A DNA stretch of 64,000 nucleotides from assembly GCA_029448655.1 (NCBI GenBank), contig JACCLO010000038.1, positions 45,570 through 109,569 of the forward strand, given 5' to 3'. Below are positions 21,571 to 33,259 of the stretch, one piece after another. A program made the position numbers and the translations under genes. This DNA comes from Wolfiporia cocos. Taxonomy: Eukaryota > Basidiomycota > Agaricomycetes > Polyporales > Phaeolaceae. Every line of letters starts with the position of its first letter. The stretch's first letter is position 1. The notes beneath the pieces are model-generated. The model was not told the origin of the DNA and did not search any database. It worked only from the letters and a program-made list of their open reading frames with translations.

Positions 21571-21932
21571 TCACCTGTTCGTGCGACTCAGGACCAGGAA
21601 GAAGATAAGACGGTGTCCGAGGAAGGTCCGACTGTGATGGAGGTCGATTCGTAGGGCGTCGTCTGGTGGATGTGTCGCATCGCGAGCACGGCCGTGTTGC
21701 ATTGTGTTTTCGAGCTGTTGTTCATGGCTTTCGTTTGACTCGGCGTAGACACCGTCGAACGCGGGGCCTGGAGCCGCACTGGCCGCACCGCTGGGCAGCT
21801 GAGGCTGGAGGGAGCTGTATCGGCACCGTGAGAGGACGCGAGAGTCTGGCGTCGGCGACACCGACCTGGAACGGGCTTGGCGCAGCGAGTGCGCAGACGG
21901 GTTGAAATGTCCGCACTTCGGGCAGACATATT
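21571..21932 (-). pseudogene. Lunapark-like zinc-ribbon C-terminal fragment
   Basis: After a splice acceptor (CACGTGCAG, ending at 21933) the minus strand reads EYVCPKCGHFNPSAHSLRQ and a Ser/Pro-rich tail. CPKCGHFN is the second Cys pair of the zinc ribbon of lunapark proteins, which stabilise ER three-way junctions. The first Cys pair and the two membrane segments expected upstream were not found within 300 bp, so this is a fragment or a gene with unrecognised upstream exons. Confidence 0.45.
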
Positions 21933-22315
21933 CTGCACGTGGCGGGTGACGGTCAAGGGCAAGGTCAGGTGGGAGGTGCTGACGTCGACCCCACAGCCAA
22001 TTGGTCGCTGACCGTCGTAAAGGGCACAGAATTGTACATACCAAGTGTATCGCCGGCTCATGACCACGAAGATAATGATAAGTTGGGCGCTGCAAGTCAC
22101 GAATGCCGGATAGACCGTTATCGAGCAATGGGAAGTGTTTGAGTGGAGAGCGAATAAGCGCCGATCACTGGGTCCAGCGCGGGCATTATATTGCACATGG
22201 CCGGCGAATGAGCACCCAGCGATGTGGCACGTGCTGCGTATCACGCTGCATCCGTGCTGTGGGAATGCCACGCTGTCACCTTACACCCAATCCACTCTGC
22301 AACGATCTGATAATA

Positions 22316-22935
22316 ATGGAGCCAACAGAGGTCCAAATTTACGGATTGAATCTTTTGAAGGAACACACAGACATGTTTCATAATCACATATCCACTGCTT
22401 TCCCGACACAGATTGGTGAACTATACAAATGGCATGCCAAGGGCAGGCATGCATTGGTACATTACATTCTTTTTATTTTTGCTACTCTACTAATGAATGC
22501 AAAGTTGTATACTGAGGAGATAATCAGAGATTTTCGATTGGAGGACGACGAACTAGCAACCAACTTCCACAGAGACCCTAGGATTTTATTAGGTCGTCAA
22601 AAACTTGATTTTGCCTTGAAGTTATTCAACCTTGGGCTGGATGCTGAGGCATTCCAGCTACCCAAGTTGGAGATTGAGCTGAAGGAAGGGCCCAAGACTG
22701 ACACTACAGACCAGAATGCAGATTGCAGAGGAATAGTAAGTCTTGTGAATGATTAGCACAAAATGGCTTGAATTTAAATTTCTGCATCTAGAAGCGGCCT
22801 ACTTCAGAATTGGAAGAAGCAGGCCAGGGTCCCAAGCGCCAAAAAGTGGAGGAGAGACTTCCTCAATTTTTGCCTCTAGGTGATGGCAAACCATCCTCCA
22901 AGTTGGAAGATTGGGAAGATGAAGCCTCAAAGTAG
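22316..22935 (+). CDS. Small two-exon gene of unknown function (187 aa)
   Basis: ATG at 22316 starts MEPTEVQIYGLNLLKEHTDM. Exon 1 is exactly 140 codons. A 56-nt intron (22736-22791, GTAAGT..CTAG) joins in frame to exon 2 (KRPTSELEEAGQGPK..EDEASK), ending in TAG 22933-22935. The protein has a hydrophobic helix-rich middle (LVHYILFIFATLLMNAKL) and an acidic tail. No family recognised. Its clean splice and lack of stops mark it as real or only recently lost. Confidence 0.55.
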
Positions 22936-23292
22936 TATGTATGTCATTTTACATTCTCATTGAAGCAGCTTGCAGTTTACTGAGGCTTGAGTACAGAATG
23001 CTTTCATGATGGTTTAGGACTGTATAGGGTGTACATACTTGCAAATAGGAATCTGCATGAGGTTGTCCTTTGTCTCAACATACATATCTATCACCGTGAT
23101 CACACCCTGTGAACATCCTTGCACACATCAAATATGTAGTCATAGCATGATCATGCTTGCCCTCATGTGCAAATACTAGTGAGAAATGCTCCACTTCCAC
23201 TTCAGCGACTGCTGATGAGTACTGGAAAGAAAGCTCAGTACTTTGGAAGGAAGATACATCACCATGCATACCAATGCTCATGCTGGTCCGAT

Positions 23293-24640
23293 TCAGTGAA
23301 TACTGGTTGGAATGAATGTCAGCTTGGTAGCAATGACAGTGCCACAATGTACCTTGAAATCATCACCGTTGAAGATAAGGATATCTCCGTGCTCTAGGGT
23401 CACGAGGAGTACCGGCCCCTCCCTTTTGACAGATTTCGTAATGGAGTCTGTGATTTGAGCAACTTGCATATCCAGAATGCTCACACTGTTACTCGGCGCT
23501 GGGACATCGGAATCGTCTATGTCCATAGGCCCGCATGAGTCGTTAGCTCCGTGCGGGAGTTCCTTCTTAGGAGATCCACGCTCTGCGACGGTGATTGGCA
23601 GAAGCTGCTGTACACCTGGAGCTAATGATTTGGGGCGCATCGACAACTCTGCATCGGCGCCGAGGTACATCATGTATACAGGGGAATTTTTCGCAGCAAG
23701 CACGTTCTGGCACAACTTCTGTCTTGGGGAAAGCCATGAATAGTAAATTCAGAACTCACCTTCTTTGAGCCAGGGAGAACCCAAGCCAAGTAATTCATTT
23801 CTGTCCCCCTCCTTCAGCGGCCAAGCGGCTTTGAAGCAGTGCGTGTGCTTGCAATATACAGAGCGGGGCATGTGTCGTGGCCGCTGTCGTATCTTGATTG
23901 TTGAATGAGCAGGTGTAATAGGCCTCTGCGGACGCACAGAATGTTTTAGAATCAATACATACGCACCGCTGTCCGTGCTCACCTTTAAAGGAACCCTTGC
24001 TATCCTGGAGCAATGACAATTCAACTTTCGTCAGCATCTCTCTGAAGAGCCTGGTCGGCTGCTCCTGCAACTCTGCCCCATTACAGGTATAAATAAATAA
24101 ATAAATAAGCTTGGCAGAGACGCCATCCTTTGTCATATACGCTAAACGCGAGCCATCAGCAACGTCCGTTACGGTGGTTTGACACGCTCGGACGGCCTGT
24201 CACACGACAATGTCACTGGAGAAATACCACGGGAATTATGCATGGTATGAACATCCGCAGGAGGTATACAGTTGCTTTCCTGCGCGAATGTATGAGTGCT
24301 TGCTTCGGCCGCCTCTGGTAGGCACACTCACTGAGCATCCGCTACACAGTTAATACCATAAATTTCGCTGAGCATTCAGTTTTCCACACTTTACGCATTG
24401 CCTTCCGCCATGATAGCTTGTGGCCGAGATGCCATACTCGAAGTCGGCATCCATTTGATGATTTGGTGAAGAATGGGGAGGAAGAAAGTGGAAAGGATTG
24501 AACATGATATTAGGGTCTGTCTGGTCTGCTCCGATGGAAGGAGGGGCCTGCCACCAGGGATCAGCACTCCGATCCACCGTTTCGCTACCGGGTACCCAAT
24601 CGAAAGTGAATTGCCACGAAAATAGTTCTTGACCAGCATC
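23293..24640 (-). pseudogene. Multi-exon gene or relic with zinc-ribbon and HGDILIF motif, possibly AlkB-like
   Basis: Pieces in order on the minus strand: KWMPTSSMASRPQ and, in another frame, RQCVKCGKLNAQRNLW (first half of a zinc ribbon, about 24390); a middle exon with EHGQRCVCIDSKTF (about 23950); and a last exon with LEHGDILIFNGDDFKVH (about 23370). A zinc ribbon before an H-G-D strand resembles repeat-associated AlkB-like 2-oxoglutarate/Fe(II) oxygenases of basidiomycetes. The H-x-D iron ligands of the core were not found, so this is only a suggestion. Confidence 0.3.
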
Positions 24641-25539
24641 GTTTCTCCCCTGTCATTTGTTCAGCATGCCATCGAAAGGTACCCACGTAGATATCGATGA
24701 GATACCATGTTTATGGATTTGATTCCAAAGAAACCCAGGTGTGTACAGCCATATTGTTCGCGGAGACTGAATGGCGCCGATTCGAAGACTCTGCACAGCA
24801 CGATGCAATCCGGACTATCACTTTTGTGGCTGTCCAATAGAACCTTAGCTTCGGGTGGTGGGCTGATCGGCCGGTTTGAACGACGCGAAGATGTCGGGAC
24901 TGCACTGTTGAGATAGCTCCGGTGCTTTGTTGGTCAGCGTGCTCGGATCATGTCTGGGTTGCAGTTTAAAACTCCCAGAGGTCGAAACATGAGCAGTACA
25001 TCATTGCAATAGAACCTAACCAGAATGATGCAGAATCGGAGGCACCAAGGAGGAGTCTGACTTGGATATCGTGGTGATTTTGATGGGGTTGATGATCAAA
25101 GGGATTCGATTCTCGTTGACATCCGTCATGATCATAGATGGCAGAGGACGATCTTGGTGATAGAGTACGTGCCCGTCGCCGTGATTGGCATGCACATTTT
25201 CAGACTGATGTGTCTGTCGGAGATGGACAACGGCAGCTAGCCAGAGCTTGGCGGTCTATGGCTAGTACAATGCGCAATTGTACCGGATCAAAGCGCAATT
25301 GCTACGTAGGCGCCGGTGGGCGCATTCCTGGGAAGTCATAAAACACGGACGGCCCGACAAGTCCGGTTCGCTGCCGCTACGTTTGTGGCGGCCACGGTGA
25401 TATGTGTCCGCTATTGCTATCTGGGCAGCTTAAGTGCAAGTATGGATCGAAAAATGACGCGGCGCCGTCTTTTCCACACTCGTGCGTGTGATCACACAAG
25501 TACAGAACCGCTTACTTGTCAAAGGATGTACCCGACATA
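24641..25539. other. No recognised gene
   Basis: Spacer between the gene relic at 23.3-24.6 kb and the 3' end of MSH4; only short open frames. Confidence 0.4.
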
Positions 25540-28500
25540 CTACATGGTATCACGGAGGACCTGCATGATCTCCTTCTGGAATCGAGCAAGATGAGCAGCC
25601 AACTCTTCATCGGGTAGCGAGGAATGATCGAGCGCTTGCGTGAGTTGGGTCCGTAGCTGAGAGCGGACTGAAAGTAGCACCTGCCATAAGGAGTACATAC
25701 CCTGAGGAGGGCCTTGCGCCGTATGGAGACTTTGTTCGAGCGGCTATCCTGCTCCTGGCGTTCCTCCATCTCGCTCAAGGCTTCTGCGACCCGCCTTCCC
25801 TCGGCGAGGACGTCATTCGGTAGATCGGCAAGTCGGGCAAGATCAAGACCTGGCACAGATGAAACTTAGCTCAGCGTACCACACAATATGTCCAACAAAC
25901 CGTAGTGGCTCGTCTGTTCCGGCGCTCCGTCGACAACTCTGTGACGAACAGCAAAGGGCCAAGGTCTCGCAAATGTACGCACCTGTATTGAAAAGTCATG
26001 CCAAAGTTCGACGTGGATTGGCGTGACCTCTGCGTCAGAAGTTAACAAAGATACACGAAGCGATTGGTATGGAGAACCTGAACGGCAAGATGAAGGCTGA
26101 CAAGTTCTGTTAGTAACCGAGATGTAATCATTCAAAACCTACTCACTTGACAACAGATGGCTGGCGCGACAATGTTGTCGTGAGCTCGCTGAAGTGACTA
26201 CAGGGCCTGTAAGCAACCCATACATTAGTGATAATGGTACAGGTGCATACGTTGCGAAGAAGACATATGACTAGCAAACCAACGGCATTATCAGTAATGT
26301 ACAGGGACCGCAAAATGAGCCGGTACGACCTTGAGTTTGATGAGTTCCTCTGCGATGGCATGCGAGATGCCAACTTCTTTCCCTTGGAGAGGTGCCGCGG
26401 CCAACTTCGTCGATCAGGATGAGAGAATTCTCCGTAGCAATCCCTGGCACAATTTCGGCATCAAGATGATGCTGGTTTCATAGTTAGCTCAAGTTACAAA
26501 CCAACGATCATCGCGCAAGATGCCATCTCACTCGCAAATGTGCTCAGGCTCTTTCGATATCGTCGTCGTTCGATAGCCGAGTCAGGAGTGCATCGTGCAG
26601 TCTGCATGATACGACATTCAAAGAGGCGGTTTTGGTGATATTTGGAGAAGGTCCGCACCTGAAGCTACCGTACTCAGCAGGAACAAAGCATCCGCACATT
26701 GCCATGACTGTCAGCAGCCCAATCTGCCGCAAGTATATGCTCTTGCCTATGGTCACAGACAATCGGATGTTTGTTGACCATATACGGGCTCGGCGTACCT
26801 AACATGCTGCGTTGAATCAGCATTGAGCGATAGATATGATGAATCAGATGATCAGACGAACTTCGGCCCCTGGACAATTTGAAAAGAGGAAGCCTCGCAG
26901 CAATATACATCATTCGGTACAAAGCGTCCCGGCCGCCTGAACGTTCTCTAGAACAGGATGCTGCCCCGCCTTTATGGCTAAGGTTCCCGTGAACTCGGGA
27001 CGCACTACACCAAGTATTAAGTGGTCACTGTTATCTAACTTAGAGGATGCTCACCATAGTCACGCACTAAGAAATCAAAACCAAACCTTACAATCAACAT
27101 CTCTGTCAGTCTAGCATTTACAGGACGTACGAATGCTGGCATGCGCAAAAGACCACAACATGTCCACAATGGCAACGGCCTCCGAAGCTTTGTACAGAGC
27201 TCCAATGACATCGACGATCTCGGCGATCAACTCTTGTATAATCCTGGTATGACCTGTGAGCCGGGTATTGGAATGCCAACCGGTACTACATACTTGTCAC
27301 TCATGATCAGGCGTCTCGTCCAGTGAATCCTTCATGCGCGCGTTTCTATTTTTCTGCTCAAGCTGGTGAGCATTCTCACACTGGTAACCTCGTACAGGAC
27401 TGACCAGCTCGATACTAGAAAAGAGCCACCGCTTTCTCTGAGCTGTCACATTCACAAAGCCTCTAGGTAGCTCCCCTCGGAGATCTGTCTTCTTCAAAGC
27501 AAAAAACGAAGCCTGTGTCCTGTACACTAGACTAAGAGGCAGGTCGTGTTGCTCCGAGAGTTCGCGGTTCAATGCAATATATCCCCGACATTCTCCTTGT
27601 ATGTTTCTCGTGCGACGTCAAGGAGGCGATTGTAGTTTGCCTGATTTGCTGGATTTGAGCATTAACAAATGATGTTAAGGAGGAGGAAACATACCAACAC
27701 CCCGTACACACGTGCATTCCACCGCATTCAGGCCGCGCTGTATAGATCCATCGAATCTCAACGAAGGCTGCGTTATTTGGCACGTACTTTCGCTGAAGCT
27801 TCTTCTTCATTCAATGCTTCGCTAACATGCTGTTCGATTCTTGAAAGTCGCTCGTCAGAGATCATCTACATCGAACAGGCGCTTAGCGCGCATCCAATCT
27901 ACAATTATATCTCCAGCACCTACGTCCAGTACGATTCGTAACAGACGGGAGCGGCTGCCTGTCAAGGCTTTTCGCGAGAACGGGCATGTTCTTGACTATG
28001 TTTCGGAGACTGAGCATTTGCGCGACGCGAGCGGCAGCAAGCTTTGCAGTGCTTGTCTCACGCGCCTCGGATGCAGCAAGCTGATGATTCAAATGAGCAT
28101 TGATACTGTGCATGACCTGAAACGGCGAAAGCTTGCCGAGCAGATTAGCTTATATCGAAGTCCATATTATGGAGGGACTTGAGCGCGTTCTTCATATTGT
28201 CGAAACGATTTCCATTCTGTATGAGCTCTTTAAGACAGTAAGCCGAAATAGACACATCCATGGAGTTGATAGACCTTCGACGACATCAAGGCGCGCCTCT
28301 ATAGAAGACTGTCTGCAGCATTATTAGATCAACTCCGTACCGGTTGCAAAATGAGATACCAGTGATAGGCGCGAGTACATTTGCCCGGAGGAGGCGAGCA
28401 CCCAGTGCAGTGTATGTATGATTTAATAGCCTAGGTGTGAATTACTTGAATCGTGGGCATATATTAAGAGACAGAGAGGGTTTACCCAAACATGGAATGG

Positions 28501-29296
28501 GTGGAACCTCTTGAATGAGATGCTGCCCACCAGCTCCAAGTTTCGAGCAGTCTCGGGATCTATCATCATGCTGCCTTCTACTTGTACATATCGTATGAGG
28601 AGCGAAAGAAGGAGCAAAGCGTAAATTGAGCTTCGACTCTGCATACTCGAATAGCGCGCTAGCTGCAGAGAGCGCGTAATACCTATTAATGTTGTTCAGT
28701 ATAGTCGCAAGGTTTCGGACGCATATACCCACTTGCTGGACACCGCGACAAGAGTTGCAGGCCGCTCCATCGTCATCAAACTATCAGCTGGTTGACAAAG
28801 GCAAGTCTGCGTTTACAGTTGCAACGCGAAGCATGTGCTCAGTAGTCATATTGCTCACCAGCATCATCGTTCCAGTATTTTCTCATCACTGGATCGACTG
28901 TGGCATCAAACTCTTCGATCATGCACTGCACTAGGACCGAAGTCGACGAGGCTTTCTTTCCTCCAGATGCCATAGGTGTATCTATCAGAGATAAAAAGGT
29001 GTTTGGGACCAGAATAATGGATGGAGAATGCAGATGAAGCTGATGCAGCGTCTTGACATATGTGGGACTGTCCACGAGCTGCGGACCATCATATTGAGCG
29101 ATGATTCAGTACGAGCTGACTACATGCGCACCTGGATTAGGGACACCCTCCCGGTATCCTTGTCCAATGCAGCAAGGCCGACTTCACGTGACACTCCGCG
29201 CCCTTCCAGGACATAGCTGGCCTCGTGCCTGGATGATGCGGCGGTCTGGGGTCGGGCGGTAGCCGGACGCGACTGGGCTGCCCAGCCGCGTGACAT
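25540..29296 (-). CDS. MSH4: MutS homolog MSH4 (meiotic crossover protein), many introns
   Basis: MSH4 pairs with MSH5 to clamp recombination intermediates and promote meiotic crossovers. Exon 1 (29132-29296) is 55 codons with GVSREVGLAALDKDTGRVSL; a 53-nt intron follows. Exon 2 (28859-29078) has YVKTLHQLHLHSP and PVMRKYWNDDAG. Later exons: YYALSAASALF, EGSMMIDPETARNLELVG, a core with YNRLLDVARETYKENVGD, GELPRGFVNVTAQ and NARMKDSLDET. The ATPase follows: EFTGTLAIKAGQHPVLE, SSFQIVQGP, spliced GPNMLGKSIYLRQIGLL, MAMCGCFVPAEYGSFR, LLTRLSNDDDIERA and LTTTLSRQPSVVN. The C-terminus reads DGAPEQTSHYG/LDLARLADLP..QVLRDTM, TAG at 25540-25542. Apparent one- or two-base shifts lie near 26928, 27311 and 27575. 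Introns are about 50-55 nt with consensus ends. Confidence 0.93.
26799..26806 (-). other. MSH4: Candidate 8-nt micro-exon in the MSH4 P-loop
   Basis: CATGTTAG on the minus strand lies between a 55-nt intron (26807-26861, GTTCGT..GCAG) and a 52-nt intron (26747-26798, GTACGC..ATAG). Splicing both gives GGG-CCG-AA/C-ATG-TTA-G/GC-AAG-AGC, that is GPNMLGKS, the MutS Walker A motif with Leu in place of the usual Ser. The frame is kept on both sides. Confidence 0.7.
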
Positions 29297-29590
29297 CGCC
29301 GTAGCGGGTGGATGAGGCAGGGCGTGCAAAGCCAGGAAAATATGGGACGAGCGTAGCGATCCAGCGAAAAGAAAAGGCGCGAGGACCGAGGGCGACGACA
29401 AATGACGGCGGGTTTGAGTCCCCGCATGCGATCGATCGACGAGCGGTGCCGAATCTCGGGACATCCTATAAGGGATCTCAATTGTGCGTACAGGGCAGGT
29501 CTGAAACGAATACAATACGAGACTCGAGCAACGGAGGACGTACAGGATTGTGAAAGTTAGTTACATGTGTTATCACGCCCACACCGTCCG
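29297..29590. promoter_or_regulatory. Shared upstream region of MSH4 and the divergent gene
   Basis: About 290 bp between the MSH4 ATG (29296) and the first supported coding sequence on the plus strand. No clear TATA box on either strand. Confidence 0.4.
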
Positions 29591-30525
29591 CCCTATGCCT
29601 TAATTACTGCGTCTGTGTCCATCTTGTCTTCATCCCGCCGCGGTGACAGCGTTGCGGTGCTCGCTCCTCTCGACGTGGTCCCGCTGAACACGAAGCAGCA
29701 CGCGGCGCTATCGGGCTGGGACACGCTCCGTGGCCCACGGCGCGTGCTCTACGCCTTGCAGTCAGGTGTCCTGCGTCCCGTTTGCCGCGATCGGTCCCGC
29801 AGATATAGTAACTCTTCATATGCACTCGCCTCACCCCCTGGAAGCATCCCTCGCACACGTAGTCTCGCCGACCGTCACGACGCTGCCCGCGATACACCTC
29901 TCCACGTCCTTCCCCTGCGCCCGGGCGCCACACGACGCAAACGGGCAGGCAGACTGGGAGGAGGACGTATCTGCGCTCTTTCAGTAGGCTGGAATGGCAT
30001 GCCTACACGCACAGCGGTGAGCTGCGCCATCTCCCTTTCACACGCCGATCTCACCTCACTCACTCGGCCGCGGCATGGCCGCACGCTGGCGACGCTACCG
30101 ACCCTTACGTTGCCGTCTACGCGCCGCCCGCGCCGGCGTCCGTCGCAGACGCGGTGCACGTCCGGTGGACCGGCCTCCTCACACACGCCGTTTGTGACTG
30201 ACGTCGCGACCGCGCTCATGTTCATCCCCTTCCCTTCCAATCCCTGCCCTCTCATAGCGGCTCGGTGCTGATTTATTGATATGGTAACTCCGGGCGCCGG
30301 CGCCGGCCACACTTGCTGCTGTGACCGTGCACGGCGTCCCGACTGTGCCTGCGGCGTATGTTCATGCTGATACTAAGAGGACGGTGCCGCTCGCGCCGTG
30401 GGCGGGGTCAGAGGACACGTGATGCTTGCTCCTTGGGAGGACCGAGGAGGGCCGGGAGGAGGAGGACGTGTGGACGCTGGCGGAGACTAGTGTGGGAAAA
30501 TGGGACGAGCTGGGGTGGGTTGATC
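29590..30525 (+). CDS. RPP40-like (RNase P/MRP 40 kDa subunit) candidate
   Basis: Rpp40 is a protein subunit of the RNase P and MRP ribonucleoproteins. Joined exons read LAPLDVVPLNTKQHAALSG; then HPLEASLAHVVSPTVTT; WEEDVSALFQ, a TAG where Trp is expected, AGMACLHAQR; an intron; DPYVAVYAPPAPASVADAV and HVRWTGLL; and finally VTVHGVPTVPAAYVH with a C-terminal VGKWDE. The order (E-W-x-G segment, D-PY..Y..P.P segment, G-F/L-L segment, V-x-V-x-G-x-x-D/T-S/V-P segment) follows the Rpp40 family as I remember it. The TAG near 29987 and a shift near 30190 make it a pseudogene or a place to check the sequence. Confidence 0.45.
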
Positions 30526-31680
30526 GAATCCTCCTCCGAACCCCGGCCATAGGTTTCGACACTGATCGCAATATTGGTCTCCCACTCGAAGCTCAAGCGC
30601 TCACTATCCTCGCCAATCGAGACGTCATCCTCGAAGACTTCGAGCAGGTGCGGCACTATTTCACGACGCCCCAGCTTCGCAGGTACCTCCTCTTCGATCA
30701 AATGCTTCGCGCCGGTCCGATCGACCTCGGGGAGTTCGCGCTGCCGGGTGGCTACGAAGCTTTACGGTCGCTATGGGCAGAGGATCTACGGTGCCCTCAC
30801 CAGTTCTCGGAGTATGACTCCACTGCAAACACGACGATCGTCACGGGCAGCCACTTCCCCCTGGGTTCTTCGATCCGCCGACTACCCTGCACGCCGAGGA
30901 CAGGGACGCACTCACACCAGTGCAGATCGCTACGTGTGCCGGGCCAGCTGTGTTGATTTCTTTTGCACACTCGTCTCGTTGCTGTCAGAGCCTGAAAATA
31001 ACAACGATTCTCGGAGACCGGCTCGACCCTTCGAGCATCAAGGCTGGTAAGACAACTCCAGGCTCCGACGGCAAAGAAGGAGAGTGTTGTTCGAACACTT
31101 GGCAGGCGCGAGATCAGCGCCCGAGCTCATTGTACGCATCCTCACTTTTTTGAGAATCAGCATCATGTACTCATGCTATTTTAAGCTACTTTGCACTGGT
31201 CAGAAATCTATTACCGATCTTGTCGCACGGGCAATTTCAGATGCAGTTATACTCGATGGATCGAAGAAAGAACTCATACGTGTCAAGCGAACAATGCAGG
31301 TCGCTGTCCCAAGTAATCCCGCTGCGCCCGACATGCTTAGTAGATTCTTGCCAACGGAGGGTGGTGATGAACATTTGCACGTACCACATCCGCACTTATT
31401 CGCTAGGGATCAAGCAGACTCGTCAAACGACGACTTCGAGCAATTTACGCCTGGCCCTCCGATGATCAAGACTACGCTCTGTCTCGTGAGCAACCCCCCC
31501 TCCCTCCTTTCCTAGTTGCTGTTTGGTGCCTTCATAAGACTTCATTTTATAGACTAAACAGCTATATGAGGTTGACGGAGAAGTGGGCGCGAAGATGGAT
31601 GGGATGCCGGACTTGGAGGCGCATCGGATGTGGCAGTTCTATGGCGTTGAGACCGACGGAGACAAGATGTATGAGTGATT
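30526..31680 (+). CDS. Spliced hypothetical gene
   Basis: A convincing coding stretch reads IGFDTDRNIGLPLEAQALTI, LANRDVILEDFEQVRHYF, RRYLLFDQMLRAGPIDLG and FALPGGYEALRSLWAEDL (30550-30800). Further exons include KSITDLVARAISDAVILDG (31203) and a last exon LYEVDGEVGAKMDGMPDLEA ending TGA near 31679. Introns are implied by frame changes. No family recognised. Confidence 0.45.
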
Positions 31681-32042
31681 GGCTCTCGTATGCATTGTTC
31701 GGACATTCTTGTCACTCTACGCAGCGTTTGGTTATGCTCTTTCTTGTCTTGTACCATTATCGCATACCTCGCCTGAAGACAAACGAGCGGCAAGGGTGGC
31801 TACTTTTGTAATGAGAAATATCATATACCATACATATACCAGCTATGTTTGAAGCGTCCGCAGAAGCACAAGCTTGTATTCTGGACAACGTCGGCTCGAA
31901 TCGGTCGTCTTAATTCAGAGATGTCTAGTAGCGCGTGCGTTGCGTCGCGTCACGTATTGTGATGGATGTGACACTACGCGTTTCCGCGTCGGCCTTGTTC
32001 TTGACAGCCATACTAGTTACTCCTTGTACACCCACCACTTGA

Positions 32043-33250
32043 AATGTCTGCCTCCGATTCTCCTTTCAAATTGCTGCAGCAGACTATCTCAAAATCTCGC
32101 GCCAAGAATAGCAAAAGTCTAGCAGAGGCCCTCGAGAAGGTGTCCTCCCACCTCGTCTTACTCGTAAGGCAGCTATTTGGGCTCAGTGGATGTCTGTTCA
32201 TCATCATATAGAATTTATCCACGAGTATCCGAGCAAGCATCCAAAGTGTTTTCTCAGTGTCTGCGCAGGCCCCTTCTTCCATATACTCTGCTTTTCCGCA
32301 GCCTCGCCCTTGAAGCCGCTGCCGCGATTTTCTACAAGGTCTATCACGAGAAGGTTCTCCCATACTCTTAGAAAGCAGCAGAATGAGCAACAGGGGTTAT
32401 GGGAAGGAGTGCTCAACTCTCTCTTGTCCGGTGTTCTCGTATGCTTTAGTTCGATGTTTACGCTTTGTCCGGGAAGCTGACTATGTCCAGGATTTTCCGA
32501 TGAAAGTGAAAACGGTATCTCCATCCCCATCCCTTCTTCAGTATGGGCTCATGGTGCGCTCGACAAGGCCAAAAGTAGCAAAGCAAAGGACGTCATAGCA
32601 GCACGCTTTTTCCCAATCTATGCGACATATGTTTCTCACCAACTGCTCCGATGATAAGTACTGGTTTACGATGCACTGTACGGTCTCTTAACACTTTATT
32701 TATGCGCACAAACTCAATCACTCATTTCGACATTACAGGCACTATACTCTTCTCGCCGATTCTGCTGCGATTGCATCACGCCATCAAACACACGCTTCGT
32801 GACGACCAAATCCTTGGAGGGGAGCTGATTCCATTTTACCTTACTATGCCGCATACCATTTCTTCGTGTCGTAGTCGTCGCCTCGGAGCCACCATCTGGC
32901 GCACCAAAGGTAAGCTCTCTCGAAGCAGCGTCATGTCAGATTCCGCTACCATGATTCCAGATTCCTTCCTCTGGAGAGCTTGTTGACGCTATTTGCGCGT
33001 CTATTGCCTTCAACGAAGGGGCTGCCTCCGGTCGCGCAAACCGTACTGCATTCATCCAGTCTGTGTCAGCAAGTCGTCTCCCCCGGAAACCACCAGCATC
33101 GGACAAAAAGGTCACGGGGCTGCTTGAGAAACGTGCCCTCGGAGGACTGGGACCTGACCTCACGGAAGATTGCCGAAGCACAGGCGGCTGGCGACCGGAC
33201 TTTGTGAGGAACTTAAGCTGCCGTATTATCACGCTGACCGGCGCCATATA
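32043..33250 (+). CDS. Spliced hypothetical gene
   Basis: A likely start MSASDSPFKLLQQTISKSRA at 32043 continues into SLAEALEKVSSHLVLL. Downstream exons include QCLRRPLLPYTLLFRSLALE (about 32270), QQGLWEGVLNSLLSGVL (about 32400), SSVWAHGALDKAKSSKAKDV (about 32535) and LVDAICASIAFNEGAASGRA (about 32975). Consensus GTATGC and TCCAG ends flank the 32440-32490 intron. No domain recognised; exon ends are approximate. Confidence 0.45.
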
Positions 33251-33259
33251 GCCCGCAGC

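Noticed and set aside
21400..21571. Possible LTR ends around the CACTAGTACTAGTG palindrome
   Set aside because: No TG..CA pair, TSD or purine tract could be found; a short palindrome alone is not evidence.
29567..30271. A single 234-codon Arg/Ser-rich protein on the plus strand
   Set aside because: Other frames give the more convincing, intron-separated RPP40-like pieces; the long frame is a by-product of high GC.
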